64,000 nt of DNA from Anaplasma platys (GTDB lineage: Bacteria; Pseudomonadota; Alphaproteobacteria; Rickettsiales; Anaplasmataceae), in contig NZ_CP046391.1 of the NCBI RefSeq assembly GCF_012790675.1, positions 224,376-288,375 on the forward strand, given 5' to 3'. Below are positions 1 to 9,404 of the stretch, piece by piece. The stretch's first letter is position 1. Each line of letters starts with the position of its first letter. Position numbers and translations under genes: made by a program. Below the pieces are notes generated by a model. It was not told where the DNA came from and made no database searches. It saw only the letters and a list, made by a program, of their open reading frames with translations.

Positions 1-62
<62 letters not shown>

Positions 63-139
63 GAGACATTACTGGTCTTTACTGTGGAGAAAGTGTGCAA
101 TGGTGGTTTGTTTCCAAGTGAGAGCTTAACTTTGAATGC

Positions 140-1129
140 TCAACGGAAAGGACCGGTGATTATTTGGTCTATTACCTGATCGACGGTCATCTTCCCGCGA
201 AGTAACTGTGAAATCGCGGAACAGATAGGGAGCTTTACTCCAAGTGAGTTCCCTAACTTTTCCACGGCAGGGGCGCTTGCAGCACCTTCTACCAACACGC
301 TGCTGTTTTTCAGCGAGGATATGTTGCGGTTTTGACCTACGGAAATTCCAAAAGACATATTTCGTGAACCAGGCGACATACAGGTTAGTACCAAGTCTCC
401 CAAGCAAGCATAACCAGCGATTGTTTCAAAGTCAGCGTTGCCCGCTTTTGCTGTGCACATGGCCCGTATTTCCGCCAAACCCTGAACCACAACCATAGAT
501 GCTGCATTGTTTCCTAACCCCCTTCCTATGATAATGCCGCATGCTATTGCGATTATATTTTTCATGGTAGCGCCAATTTGAACGCCAACCCAATCTTCAC
601 CAGGAACTATAAACATTGCAGGGCTATTGAGCCGTGCTGCCAGTGCTGCAGCTTTCTCCTGTGCGCGGCCAGCTAATACCATGGTGCATGGTAGGCCGAG
701 TATGATTTCCCTAGCGAGAGCGGGGCCTGATAAAACATATACGGGGTGGGCAGGAAGCAGTTCTTCAATAATCTCGCTTGCTAGCTGCAAAGATTTGTTT
801 TCTATTCCCTTGCTGCACACAAGTATGGGTGTATTCGAGGCTAGATGGTTAGAATCTTGTATTTCACCGCACAAATTACGCAGTTCTTGCGTGGGTACAC
901 ACAGCAACACGATGGCCGCATTCGATAGAGCTACTTCAATGGAAGACGTAACCTTTACATCTGCAGGGATTTCAAAACCTGGCAGGTATCTAGCATTTAC
1001 TCTTGTGCTGAGCAGCTCGTCAGCAACTTGCTGACTGCGACTCCAGAGCAAAACATTCTCAGCAGCCTTGCTTAAAGCAGTGGCCACTGCCGTACCAAAT
1101 GCTCCTGCTCCCAGGATTGTGACCTGCAC
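140..1129 (-). CDS. gpsA: Glycerol-3-phosphate dehydrogenase [NAD(P)+] GpsA
   Basis: GpsA reduces dihydroxyacetone phosphate to sn-glycerol 3-phosphate in the cytosol, supplying the phospholipid backbone. The 329-residue product is a normal length for the family. The N-terminus carries the Rossmann dinucleotide motif GAGAFGTA (residues 7-14). SGPALAREI lies near residue 135, and the substrate-domain segment GATMKNIIAIACG holds the conserved lysine. GLAEI and GDLVLTC follow in the helical C-terminal domain. The product begins MQVTILGAG, so the start lies right at the Rossmann strand. It is transcribed away from xerC, so the two share a divergent upstream region. Confidence 0.96.
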   Translation of the reverse strand: MQVTILGAGAFGTAVATALSKAAENVLLWSRSQQVADELLSTRVNARYLPGFEIPADVKVTSSIEVALSNAAIVLLCVPTQELRNLCGEIQDSNHLASNTPILVCSKGIENKSLQLASEIIEELLPAHPVYVLSGPALAREIILGLPCTMVLAGRAQEKAAALAARLNSPAMFIVPGEDWVGVQIGATMKNIIAIACGIIIGRGLGNNAASMVVVQGLAEIRAMCTAKAGNADFETIAGYACLGDLVLTCMSPGSRNMSFGISVGQNRNISSLKNSSVLVEGAASAPAVEKLGNSLGVKLPICSAISQLLRGKMTVDQVIDQIITGPFR

Positions 1130-1423
1130 TTAGCCTTTTCCAAGAAAATACACGCCAAGCATGGTATAGCCTAGTGTAACGTTTATCAACATAAAAAACG
1201 TATATGCCCGTATACAAGCCGACATAGTTGATCTTATGTTGCTTGTAGCATGTGAATGCTGCATTCACGATGAATAGACCGTTCTGCCGTCGATGCACTT
1301 GGTAGCGTGCATAAAGTTTCAGCCATGAGATGATACTAGCGCACACCCACGGCCTAGAAAATTTGTGAGTATTAAAGTATGTCCAAACAGATACTACGAA
1401 TCGTCAGCAGTGGCTAGCAGCTT

Positions 1424-1451
1424 AAAAAACTGTCAAAAAAAACAGTTTTTT
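1424..1451. other. AT-rich perfect hairpin in the gpsA-xerC divergent region
   Basis: AAAAAACTGT at 1424-1433 and ACAGTTTTTT at 1442-1451 form a 10-bp perfect inverted repeat around an 8-base A-rich loop. It ends 35 bases before the chosen xerC start. The T-run makes it look like a small intrinsic terminator on either strand, so it could insulate or attenuate xerC. That role is inference. The rest of the 1130-1486 gap shows no gene. Confidence 0.55.
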
Positions 1452-1486
1452 GTAGTAGTACTGGGTTGAGTTATAGGAGAACCCCA

Positions 1487-2407
1487 ATGGAAGCAAAAAA
1501 TACGGCTACGGTGGTGCGGGACTGGGTTTGCTGGTTGTGTGAAGAAAAGGGGTATTCTGCCCACACTGTCAGTGCGTATGAGAGAGACATTAAGGGCTTT
1601 CTGGCATCGCTTGATGACGACCAGGTGGCGCTACCTGATTTAGGTGAAGTTGGGATGTCAGAATTCAGGCACTGGATTGCCTTGCGGTGTAGGGAAGGTA
1701 AGCAGCCCCAATCCAATGCCCGGGCTCTTTCGGTGGTAAGGAACTTTTATCGCTATCTGTATTATAAACATGGCATAAAAAACAACTTTCCTGCGGTGAT
1801 AACGAGCCCGATCAGCAGGCGACGCCTGCCAAAAGTTTTGGAGAAATCTCAAATATTGGAAATCATCGATGAGAGCGTGAGCTCTGACTGGTCTTCCAGA
1901 CGTGATATAGCAATAGTGGCGTTGCTGTATGGATGTGGTCTCAGAATTAGCGAAGCGGTGGGCCTGCGTTTTGGCAATATCGAGCAAGAAGTACTAAAAA
2001 TTTGTGGAAAGGGTAAAAAAGAAAGAATAATCCCGTTGATGCCATGGGTTGTTAAGTTGCTATGGGAGTATGTGGAGGATTGCCCATTCCATGTGGGGAA
2101 AACACGCGGCAAAGACGTTATTGTCTTTTTGGGAGTTAAGGGACAGCCACTTGACCGGACGTATTTTGCCCACAGAATGAAAGTTCTGCGCCGTAAGATG
2201 GGATTGCCTGAATGTACAACGCCTCACGCCTTGAGGCATAGCTTTGCCACCCACATGTTTTTGGAAGGAGCTGACATTAGAGTTATTCAGGAATTGCTCG
2301 GACACGAAAATCTATCGACAACACAGATATACACGCACTTGGACCATAAAAATGTAATTGAAAATTACAGGGGATTTCACCCCCATTCTGTCAAAAAAGA
2401 CAAATAG
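1487..2407 (+). CDS. xerC: Tyrosine site-specific recombinase, XerC type
   Basis: Integrase-family recombinase expected to resolve chromosome dimers at dif together with XerD. The 306-residue product has an N-terminal SAM-like core-binding domain (roughly 1-105) and a C-terminal catalytic domain. The catalytic set is visible: R153 in GCGLRISEAVGL, a lysine in the KGKKER turn near 177, H247 and R250 in HALRHSFATH, H273 in LLGHENLSTTQ and nucleophile Y282 in IYTHLD. The ATG at 1487 is chosen because TAGGAGA lies 6 bases upstream. A TTG at 1466 would add seven residues without a ribosome site. The N-terminal domain resembles alphaproteobacterial XerC more than XerD, so the C/D choice is moderately sure. 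Confidence 0.88.
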   Translation: MEAKNTATVVRDWVCWLCEEKGYSAHTVSAYERDIKGFLASLDDDQVALPDLGEVGMSEFRHWIALRCREGKQPQSNARALSVVRNFYRYLYYKHGIKNNFPAVITSPISRRRLPKVLEKSQILEIIDESVSSDWSSRRDIAIVALLYGCGLRISEAVGLRFGNIEQEVLKICGKGKKERIIPLMPWVVKLLWEYVEDCPFHVGKTRGKDVIVFLGVKGQPLDRTYFAHRMKVLRRKMGLPECTTPHALRHSFATHMFLEGADIRVIQELLGHENLSTTQIYTHLDHKNVIENYRGFHPHSVKKDK

Positions 2408-2878
2408 TGGACCACTTTCTAAATCAGCCCGCGCTAGCCGTAGTACGCAATGCTAATTTTGTGGTTAGTATGTGCTACTGAGGTTTTCTGAATTCAAGGC
2501 AAAAGTTTCATTATGATCATCCGGGAAGGGTTAGGAGAGTTGTCTAGGGGAATGATGCGCCTTTGCGGCATTTACAGTTTTCATATAGACATAGGTTCGG
2601 CAGAACAACAGCACTTTTGTGTTTCTGTAGGCAAGAGGTTTAAGTATGGTATTTGTTCATAGGCCGTCTTTTACGCGATGTGTGTAGATTTTAAGCAGCA
2701 GCTCAGGAGGTTTTTCCTTGGGCACAATATAAGGCCCTATTGCGCTGTTTAAGTGGTACTACAGCGTTATACGCGACAAATGTATCGAGGATGTGCTTGT
2801 GAGAAAGTGGTTTTGGTAGCAGCTTGGGATGTTTTGCTTGTAACACAGCTGTACCCGTTGTGCGAGTCTAAGTGCTAC
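2408..2878. other. Gene-free gap between convergent xerC and purM
   Basis: About 470 bases with no supported coding frame, RNA gene or clear terminator. xerC and purM converge on it. It is missing from the decayed downstream copy of this locus, where the xerC and purM remnants are joined directly. Confidence 0.5.
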
Positions 2879-3931
2879 CTAAGGGCGCAGCGAATAGTCT
2901 ATTGTCACTGCGTGTTCGCTGCGTGGTATTATCTTCCCGATTATAGAACTTTTTTCCCCACTTGCCCCTAATAAAGAGATAAGAGTGTCAACATTCGATG
3001 ATGCTGTTACCAGAGCCATGCCTATGCCGCAGTTAAATGTTTCCAGCATATCTATGGTCGGTATCTCAGCTTTGTCCTCGAGCCAGGTGAAGATCTCCTG
3101 ACGAGTCCAAGAATCTTGCGATATGTGCGCCGCCAGGTGCTTCGGTAATATCCTTGGGATATTGTGTATTAAGCCGCCACCAGTGATATGCGCCATTCCC
3201 TTTATCAAAGGCAATACTTCCAGTACAGATCTTGTATATATTCTGGTAGGGGTAAGTAGAACATCAGCCCAAGACCTACCATCATGCACCAACGGGCAAG
3301 TGCTGTCGTAGCTAATTTGCATGTCCTGCAGAACCCTGCGGACAAGGGAAAAGCCGTTTGAATGCAGCCCAGAAGAGGCCAGACCTACTATAACATCTCC
3401 TGCGGTCATAGCGTCTAGTTTGGGAAGTATTTCGCTCTTTTCTACAACTCCTACTGCAAAGCCTGCGAGATCGTAGTGTCCTTTGGTATACATGCCGGGC
3501 ATTTCGGCGGTTTCACCGCCAACAAGAGACATGTTGGCTTGCTTACATCCTTCAGAGATTCCTTCTATCACCTGCAATGCCACTTCGTTTTCAAGCACGC
3601 CAGTGGCGAAGTAATCCAGGAAAAACAGCGGCCTAGCGCCTTGTGCAAGCACGTCATTAGCACACATCGCAACCAGGTCTACCCCCACAAATCTATGGTT
3701 TCCTGCAGCCTGAGCTACTAAAAGCTTTGTTCCTACTCCATCTGTAGAAGACACAAGTAGAGGGTGCCTATACTCTCCAGTTGCTAGCAAATCAAAAACT
3801 GCACCGAACCCTCCTATCTCTGAGACTACTCCTGGGTTTTTCGTGTGATCTGTCAGATGCTTGATGTTCTCCACAAGGCTGTTTGCGGTTGCTATATCAA
3901 CTCCGGACTCTTGGTATTTACTCATACACAT
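2879..3931 (-). CDS. purM: Phosphoribosylformylglycinamidine cyclo-ligase (AIR synthetase) PurM
   Basis: PurM closes the imidazole ring, converting FGAM and ATP to AIR in purine biosynthesis. The 350-residue length is typical. Diagnostic segments are the N-terminal [56 protein letters not shown] and GLHSNGFSLVR, followed by HITGGGL and FNCGIGMALV in the C-terminal ATP-binding half. Two in-frame ATGs occur at the start (3931 and 3925) and neither has a good ribosome site. purL, purQ and purN are elsewhere in this window, so the pathway genes are scattered. A decayed copy of its 5' part lies at 4958-5252. Confidence 0.97.
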   Translation of the reverse strand: MCMSKYQESGVDIATANSLVENIKHLTDHTKNPGVVSEIGGFGAVFDLLATGEYRHPLLVSSTDGVGTKLLVAQAAGNHRFVGVDLVAMCANDVLAQGARPLFFLDYFATGVLENEVALQVIEGISEGCKQANMSLVGGETAEMPGMYTKGHYDLAGFAVGVVEKSEILPKLDAMTAGDVIVGLASSGLHSNGFSLVRRVLQDMQISYDSTCPLVHDGRSWADVLLTPTRIYTRSVLEVLPLIKGMAHITGGGLIHNIPRILPKHLAAHISQDSWTRQEIFTWLEDKAEIPTIDMLETFNCGIGMALVTASSNVDTLISLLGASGEKSSIIGKIIPRSEHAVTIDYSLRP

Positions 3932-4048
3932 TAGGAACAGTTTAACGGTGACAGCGTAGCACCAGATTTAGTAAACTTGTACAAAAATATTTATTGATTA
4001 ACTGTTCTAATATTATAGAATACACCCTGCTTTCATGGAGTGTCGTGT

Positions 4049-4690
4049 ATGATGGCTGTAGGGCACGAGGCTGAAGAGCTGTCCAACATGGAGGTGTTGG
4101 CTGCCAGGTTGTTGCATGATGTCGCAGGTTCTATTGGTTCTGTAGTTAGCTATGTAGAGTGCTTTCTGGAGGACCCGGAGTCCCGTGATATGCGTTGCTC
4201 GCTCGAGGAAGCTGTTGAAGGGATGATCGCCAGGTTCCGGCTTGTTAGGCAGGCTTATGGCACCTCGGAGGACAATTCGAGTTTTGATAATACCAAGCAA
4301 CATGTTGAGGAGTACCTTAAGAAGAGGGGTATCGCTAGGCTTGATTGGTCCGTCGATGCGCGCTTTGCCGAGGCTGATACCATAGAAAAGGTAAACAGGC
4401 TTATAATCCAGGCTGTGCTTTTTTCCGTCATGATGATGGTTAAGGGAAGGGCAATAGCAGTTTCGGTAAAGCAGGAAGGAGACGCTATAGTGATACTGCT
4501 TAGGCTGCATGCCGATGAGTTGGCTGTGCACGAGGACGTGAAGGAAATATTTAATAGCAGGGGCAACGTGGGTAAACTGACTACTCATAACGTACAGGCT
4601 TACTTTATGCTGTTATTGTGCAGCAAATACCATGCTGTTGTGCGGTATGATGTTGAGAATTCGTTAGTGGAGTTAAGGCTGTCAGCGTAA
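4049..4690 (+). CDS. chpT: Histidine phosphotransferase ChpT-like
   Basis: In alphaproteobacteria ChpT passes phosphate from the hybrid kinase CckA to the regulator CtrA, linking signalling to the cell cycle. The product of about 213 residues has the helix ARLLHDVAGSIGSVVSYVE near its N-terminus. Its histidine in LLHDVAG sits where ChpT's phospho-accepting His lies (LCHDLVG-type motif). The remainder fits the degenerate ATPase-like domain of this family (DUF2328). A GTG at 4040 is possible, but ATG 4049 has GGAG 8 bases upstream. It stands alone between purM and the xerC/purM remnants. Assignment rests on the histidine motif and overall pattern. Confidence 0.75.
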   Translation: MMAVGHEAEELSNMEVLAARLLHDVAGSIGSVVSYVECFLEDPESRDMRCSLEEAVEGMIARFRLVRQAYGTSEDNSSFDNTKQHVEEYLKKRGIARLDWSVDARFAEADTIEKVNRLIIQAVLFSVMMMVKGRAIAVSVKQEGDAIVILLRLHADELAVHEDVKEIFNSRGNVGKLTTHNVQAYFMLLLCSKYHAVVRYDVENSLVELRLSA

Positions 4691-4829
4691 CTCTGTGGCT
4701 CCATTTAAGTGCTTGGTGGATCGCTGCTAATGATGTTCGGTGTGTATGTCTGTGTAATTGCCGGCCAATCGGGGAACTTTTTTATCCCTTCGCATGGCTC
4801 TGGACCCCGCAGAACGTTGTAAAGAAACT

Positions 4830-4957
4830 TCTGAGGTGGTTCCATTCGTTTTTGCAATATCGAGTGGGGAGTGCTGCGCATTTGTGGCAGGGTCAGGAAG
4901 AGAGAATAACCCCATTGATGCCACGGGTCGCTAAATTGTTATGGGAGTAGAAGATTG
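4830..4957 (+). pseudogene. Decayed partial copy of xerC
   Basis: This stretch aligns base for base with the middle of xerC (about 1943-2080). Shared landmarks are GCAATATCGAG, ATTTGTGG, AGAGAATAA, CCGTTGATGCCATGGGT (diverged) and ATGGGAGTA. It has many substitutions and small indels, no open frame and no catalytic residues. It joins directly to a decayed purM segment at about 4957/4958, so it is one end of an old duplication that lost its interior. Confidence 0.85.
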
Positions 4958-5252
4958 TCCAGGAAAAACAGCGGCCTAGCACCTTGTGCAAGCACGTCGT
5001 TAGCACACGTTGCAACTAGGTCTCTCCACTCTATGGTTTCCACAGCCTGAGCTACTAAAAGCTTTGTTCCTACTCCATCTGTAGAAGACACAAGGGTGCT
5101 TATACTCTCCAGTTGCTAGCAAATCAAAAACTGCCCCCCTATCTCTGAGACTACCTCTGGTTTTTTTCTTGTGGTCTGTCAGATGCTTGATGTCCTGCAC
5201 AAGGCTGTTTGTGGTCGCTATATAAACTCCGAATTCTTGGTATTTACTCGTC
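4958..5252 (-). pseudogene. Decayed partial copy of purM 5' region
   Basis: The sequence matches purM positions 3615-3925 in the same orientation, sharing AGGAAAAACAGCGGCCTAGC and long blocks through CTTGGTATTTACTC. The original ATG region reads ACG here and several small deletions break the frame. Peptides such as [19 protein letters not shown] and GNHR remain recognisable in shifted frames. It cannot give a functional PurM. The parent gene is intact. Confidence 0.93.
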
Positions 5253-5270
5253 GCATGCCAGTAAAAACTA

Positions 5271-6173
5271 TCACAAAACCATGTCAGGCTTGTATGGTGA
5301 AACCGAAGAGCTCCTCGAGCGCTGATATGTTAATAGCGCATGCTGCATGTCGGACAGTAAGGCACCATCGACTGCTTCGTGGGCACTAGCATACACAACG
5401 GAAAGAGTGGCTTTAGAAAACAGCAGCGCCAACTTTTCTGCTACGCGCCCGTGTATTCTGGTTGCAGCGGCGTTGGCATTTCCCCTTCCACATCCCAGTA
5501 GGGCAAATACCAGCGTACTCTTTCCCAAGTACCCTACAATGTCAGTATACCGAAGATTTGCGCTCAACGAATCAGCCAAAAGCCGCATCATGGAGCCATG
5601 AGCTTCAGTATCGTCTGAGAATGGAGGATCCGGGGCGACTACAGCAAACACCACTTCGATTGCTGTTCTTTGCGCAAAGCTTAGTATCACTTGCACTTCC
5701 GTAGCAGTGGATTGCTCATCCAAGATTCCAAGGTTTTCGTCTATGGTATACCGCGCATCGGGAGGCAACATGTCACGACGGAATGCGCTAAGTTTCTGTG
5801 AGACGCTAGTATCTCTAATCAGTATCTCGTAGTTTAGAAAGTTCTTTGCCGAAGTTACACGAAACACTTTGGGTTTAACGGAAAGAGCTTGGGATTGGCT
5901 ATTCAGCAGGACAAAATCCCTCATTTTAGACACAACATCGGTAAGATCGGTTCCATTGTCAGAATATTCCAGATAGCTGCTTATGATGTTTTTTGTTTTC
6001 GAGTCCACTATGGAATACAACGACGAATTCAGCACAACGGAGTCCTGGTCAAGTCCCAGAAGACGCAGTGCTGGGACGTTTATTCCAGAAATGGTTATAT
6101 TCTGCGTGGTGTTGTCTTGCTGCACAGATATTACTGCATCATCTGCTCTGCGAGCCGTCACAGTTTCTAGCAT
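5271..6173 (-). CDS. PAS-like sensor with degenerate GGDEF-like domain
   Basis: A 300-residue predicted cytosolic protein. The first ~75 residues fit a PAS fold (an AVISV strand, then INVPALRLLGLD and LYSIVD). Residues of about 165-285 resemble a diguanylate cyclase domain: an acidic loop, then LSANLRYTDIVGYLGKSTLVFALLG, which lines up with the R-x-x-D-x-x-x-x-x-GGDEF-F region. GGDEF itself is replaced by GKSTL near residue 215, so cyclic-di-GMP synthesis is unlikely and a binding or scaffold role is possible. No membrane segment is seen. It has a decayed copy upstream at 6821-7087. The domain calls are by pattern only. Confidence 0.6.
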   Translation of the reverse strand: MLETVTARRADDAVISVQQDNTTQNITISGINVPALRLLGLDQDSVVLNSSLYSIVDSKTKNIISSYLEYSDNGTDLTDVVSKMRDFVLLNSQSQALSVKPKVFRVTSAKNFLNYEILIRDTSVSQKLSAFRRDMLPPDARYTIDENLGILDEQSTATEVQVILSFAQRTAIEVVFAVVAPDPPFSDDTEAHGSMMRLLADSLSANLRYTDIVGYLGKSTLVFALLGCGRGNANAAATRIHGRVAEKLALLFSKATLSVVYASAHEAVDGALLSDMQHALLTYQRSRSSSVSPYKPDMVL

Positions 6174-6820
6174 AGCGCTCCACTCCGCTAGGTTATAACA
6201 AAAGCGGTGTTCTCATTTGTGAAAGGAACACACCAAAAGAGCGTAGCGGTGCAGCGTTACCATGTGGTTAACTGCATAGGTGCGTAGAATCAGTGGCCTT
6301 AAACAGAGTGAATAGTTTAGTTCCGCGTTTATCAGGAAGAAATTTACCCATAGTGTGTTGCAGATCTTGTCCAACACGCATCCGTGTTACCAAACGTTTG
6401 CTGAATTAAATTGGGTGCTGCGATGCCCGGTATCGCATACGCACTGAGGCGAACTATTTTTGTAATATGGCTTGCAAGATGATGCATTAAAGGTTGTAGA
6501 GGACTTTTCTTGGTCATGAACCGCGTTGGTTGTGTACAGGGGCCGGCTACTAAAACAAGAAGCGTTTCTACTCTTACTCAAGGACATCATTCATCATGTT
6601 CACGGGCCAACATAGTGCTCAGGGTTATTCGTGTTCTCTTGAATGGCGCGGTTGCTGATTAGAAGCGCAAAGGCTACAGCGTGCGGGTTTGAGATTATCT
6701 GTGTAAGGGGAAAACAGAAGTTCTGGGTTTTAGGAAGGAAAAAGCGAAAGCCATGATTTTTGTGCTAAAATGTAGGCACAAGAGCTGCGTACTACTAGTC
6801 TTTCCGTGGTTGATCACGTA
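6174..6820. other. Gene-free interval upstream of the PAS/GGDEF-like gene
   Basis: About 650 bases without a supported gene. Short frames on the minus strand (for example 6387-6590) have no family features or ribosome sites. The interval presumably holds the promoter of the minus-strand PAS/GGDEF-like gene. Confidence 0.4.
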
Positions 6821-7087
6821 GTCAGTATACCGAAGGTTTGCGCTCAACGAATCAGCCAAAAGCCGCATCATGGAGCCATGGGCTTCAGTATCGTCTGAGA
6901 ATGGAGGGCCGGTGCTACTACAGCAAACACCACTTCGATTGCCGTTCTTTGCGCAAAGCTTGGTATCACTTGCACTTCCGTAGCAGTGGATTGCTTATCC
7001 AGGATTCCAAGGTTTTTGTCTATGGTGTACCACGCATCGGGAGGCAACATGCTACGACGGAATGTGCTAGGTTTTGTAAGACTCTAA
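6821..7087 (-). pseudogene. Decayed partial copy of the PAS/GGDEF-like gene
   Basis: This region is a direct repeat of 5541-5808, with about 90% of bases matching by eye. It keeps peptides such as MLPPDA-YTID, LGILD and QSTATEVQV on the minus strand. It covers only the linker and the start of the GGDEF-like domain and is frameshifted near FAVVAP. It lacks both ends of the gene, so it is a remnant. Confidence 0.93.
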
Positions 7088-7488
7088 TGTAACGGAATGT
7101 ACGCATCTGGGAATGATTGTCCGGATGGTAACCATAGGGCAAGTCTTTGCTGCGGTGCACGGGGTGTAAGTCAACTAACGGCGAAATAAATTCTTTGGGG
7201 TCATGGTCATGTACCCTCGCATACGCTGTATAACGCAGCGAGCGCCTATCAACGTTCTTTCACATAAATGCTTCCAGTTTTGCCAAGCGCTCCACGAGTT
7301 TATACCCGCCATCTACAGTGATATTGTACTGTGCCCACGACCGAGTTCCGTGCTTTTCCACGTAAATTCTTCTGGTGCTGTGGTGGCAGCAACTTTTAGC
7401 CCCCGCCACGCAGTATGACTTGAGTTGTATACCACAGACACTGACATATGTACCTGCCACGAATGGTGAAGAAGAGAAAATTACGTTG
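7088..7488. other. Gene-free interval with an unassigned minus-strand frame
   Basis: No gene can be supported. A 66-codon minus-strand frame at 7260-7460 lies downstream of rsfS and ends in a peptide rich in charged residues (VERLAKLEAFM). It has no recognisable family or clear ribosome site and could be the remnant of a gene. Confidence 0.35.
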
Positions 7489-7875
7489 CTATACTACGTT
7501 GTCAGCAGCAGGCAATACAACTGCCTCGCCCAGGTTCTTGCCTACTGCATTCCAAAGGTCTTCCAGCTTGTAATATTCCCTAACCTCGGCACGGAAAATA
7601 TGCACTAACACGCCCCCGATGCTTAAAACCACCCAGTTGCACTCGTTCAATCCCTCCACGCGCGCCTTTTTGAGCGGAGACGCTGCTTTCTTCACGTGCT
7701 CAGCCAACGCCCTAACGTGGTTTGTAGAGTTGCCGGTCGCTACCACCATATATTCAGCAAACTGGCATTTTTCAGTCACATCAAGCTCCACAATGTCACT
7801 CGCGCTATGACTGTCCAACACGTCGATTACTAAATTTTTTAACTTTTCTGCGTTTACCAACTCAGCCCTCCACAC
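7489..7875 (-). CDS. rsfS: Ribosomal silencing factor RsfS (Iojap/DUF143)
   Basis: RsfS binds ribosomal protein uL14 and blocks joining of the 30S and 50S subunits when nutrients are short. The ~128-residue product matches the family through its core: IVELDVTEKCQFAEYMVVATGNSTNHVRA (in segments), then NWVVLSIGGVLVHIF, REYYKLEDLW and a short tail. The GTG at 7875 opens the frame. A TTG at 7860 preceded by GGAGG at a good spacing is an equally good start and gives MVNAEKLKNLVID. It is divergent from the M48 protease gene. Confidence 0.93.
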   Translation of the reverse strand: MWRAELVNAEKLKNLVIDVLDSHSASDIVELDVTEKCQFAEYMVVATGNSTNHVRALAEHVKKAASPLKKARVEGLNECNWVVLSIGGVLVHIFRAEVREYYKLEDLWNAVGKNLGEAVVLPAADNVV

Positions 7876-8023
7876 TCTGCCAAGACATGTCTTTCCATAA
7901 TAAATTAGTTAATATTGAAACCTATACAAAACGCGAATTAAGAGTAAAGATACCACAATAGGCAGCGAAGGTTTTATTATAAAGCATTCTAGTGCCTTTC
8001 ACTATACATTGTCGGAGCCAACA

Positions 8024-9304
8024 GTGGTTTTTAAGTTCGGTATGTCCTTTTGCGGACTGATCATGGGCGTATTGTTTATGCTGGGATCGGGACCAGCAGC
8101 GAGCGCCGGAGTTTTCAGAGACAGTGAAGTCGAGAACGTTATAAAAAAAATAAGCCTCCCCCTGTTCGAGGTGGCGAACATCAATGCGGACGAGGTGAAA
8201 GTATTTATCGTGGATGACAACATGGTAAATGCCTATGTGACGCAAGATAACCATATTTTTATCCACAGAGGGTTGCTCAAGTTCTCCAGAGATCCGGCAG
8301 TAGTTGTTGGCGTGATTGCCCACGAGATTGGACACATAGCCCAGCATCATCTAATAAAAAGGGCAGGGGAACACAGGCAGGAATCTTTAGTGCAGGGGAT
8401 TGGTTATCTCCTGGGAATGGCTGCCGCCTTGGTAGTGGACCCTAAGATTGCGCCAGTGATTATTGCGGGGAGTAGTACAATAAGCCAAAGGATGTTGTTG
8501 GCCCATAGTAGGACTCAGGAGGAAGCAGCCGATCAGCTGGCTCTGGAGTACCTTGATGCTGCTGGTTATAGCCACGAAGGACTGCTGCAGGTTTTGCGGC
8601 ATTTTCTCCAGTACGAATCTCATGTGGGGTCCATCGATGAGTATATTCTCACGCACCCCCTCAGTGAGACCAGGATCAGAAAGGTAATAGGTTACAGTCA
8701 CAAGCGGAAAGTTGTGGGCTTTTCTCATGAGGATGCAGCGGGATTTGCTCGAATCGTCGACAAAACAGAGGCGTTTCTTGCGCCTTTGGATGCCCTAAAA
8801 GGCAGACCACTATCTCCTTATATGCAGGCCATAGTAAGTTTCAGGGCTGCAGATGCTAAGAAAGCGTTAGTCCTCCTAGATGGCCTAAGTGCTGCTGCAC
8901 CGGCTGACCCGTATTTGCGTGAGATCAGAGCACAGATTCTTTACAAGTTAGGTGATATAAACGCGTGTATTGCGGACTATGAAGCCGCTCTCACCATGCT
9001 TCCAGATGATGTATTGATAAAACTTGAATTGGCGCAGGCACTACTAATAAAAGATCCTAAGCAGGCTGTTCCGTATCTTGAGCATGTACTAAGTAAGGAG
9101 AGGGATAACCCATATGTGTGGAATCAGCTTGCGCTGGCATATGGAAGGGCAGGCAGTATCGGGATGTCGTATTTTGCACTGGCGCACCGGTATTTCTTCG
9201 AAGGAAATCGCGGTAAGTCCTTAGCATACGCAGTATTAGCGAAGAAATATTTTGACAAGAACAGTTTACAAAGTCAGCTCATGAACGAGCTTACTGTCTC
9301 ATAG
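8024..9304 (+). CDS. Periplasmic M48 family metalloprotease with TPR repeats (BepA-like)
   Basis: Probable zinc protease that maintains or degrades outer-membrane proteins. An N-terminal hydrophobic signal (MSFCGLIMGVLFMLGSGPAASAG region) is followed by the peptidase domain. HEIGHIAQHH (about residue 107) gives the HExxH zinc site, and EEAADQLALEYL supplies the third ligand glutamate. From about residue 265 to 400, helical TPR-like units follow, such as ADPYLREIRAQILYKLGD and NPYVWNQLALAYGRAG. GTG 8024 is preferred: CGGAG lies 6 bases upstream and it places a lysine in the signal n-region. TTG 8009 and ATG 8042 are alternatives. The architecture matches BepA/YfgC. Confidence 0.88.
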   Translation: MVFKFGMSFCGLIMGVLFMLGSGPAASAGVFRDSEVENVIKKISLPLFEVANINADEVKVFIVDDNMVNAYVTQDNHIFIHRGLLKFSRDPAVVVGVIAHEIGHIAQHHLIKRAGEHRQESLVQGIGYLLGMAAALVVDPKIAPVIIAGSSTISQRMLLAHSRTQEEAADQLALEYLDAAGYSHEGLLQVLRHFLQYESHVGSIDEYILTHPLSETRIRKVIGYSHKRKVVGFSHEDAAGFARIVDKTEAFLAPLDALKGRPLSPYMQAIVSFRAADAKKALVLLDGLSAAAPADPYLREIRAQILYKLGDINACIADYEAALTMLPDDVLIKLELAQALLIKDPKQAVPYLEHVLSKERDNPYVWNQLALAYGRAGSIGMSYFALAHRYFFEGNRGKSLAYAVLAKKYFDKNSLQSQLMNELTVS

Positions 9305-9404
9305 AAGAGCATATGGTTTTTTAATTTTGAGTGGAAAGGCTTTTTTCCCTGTGTTAATGTACCTCCAGCTGCGTTCGAGGTTTGTTATTCACGGGGAAAT
9401 GGCT

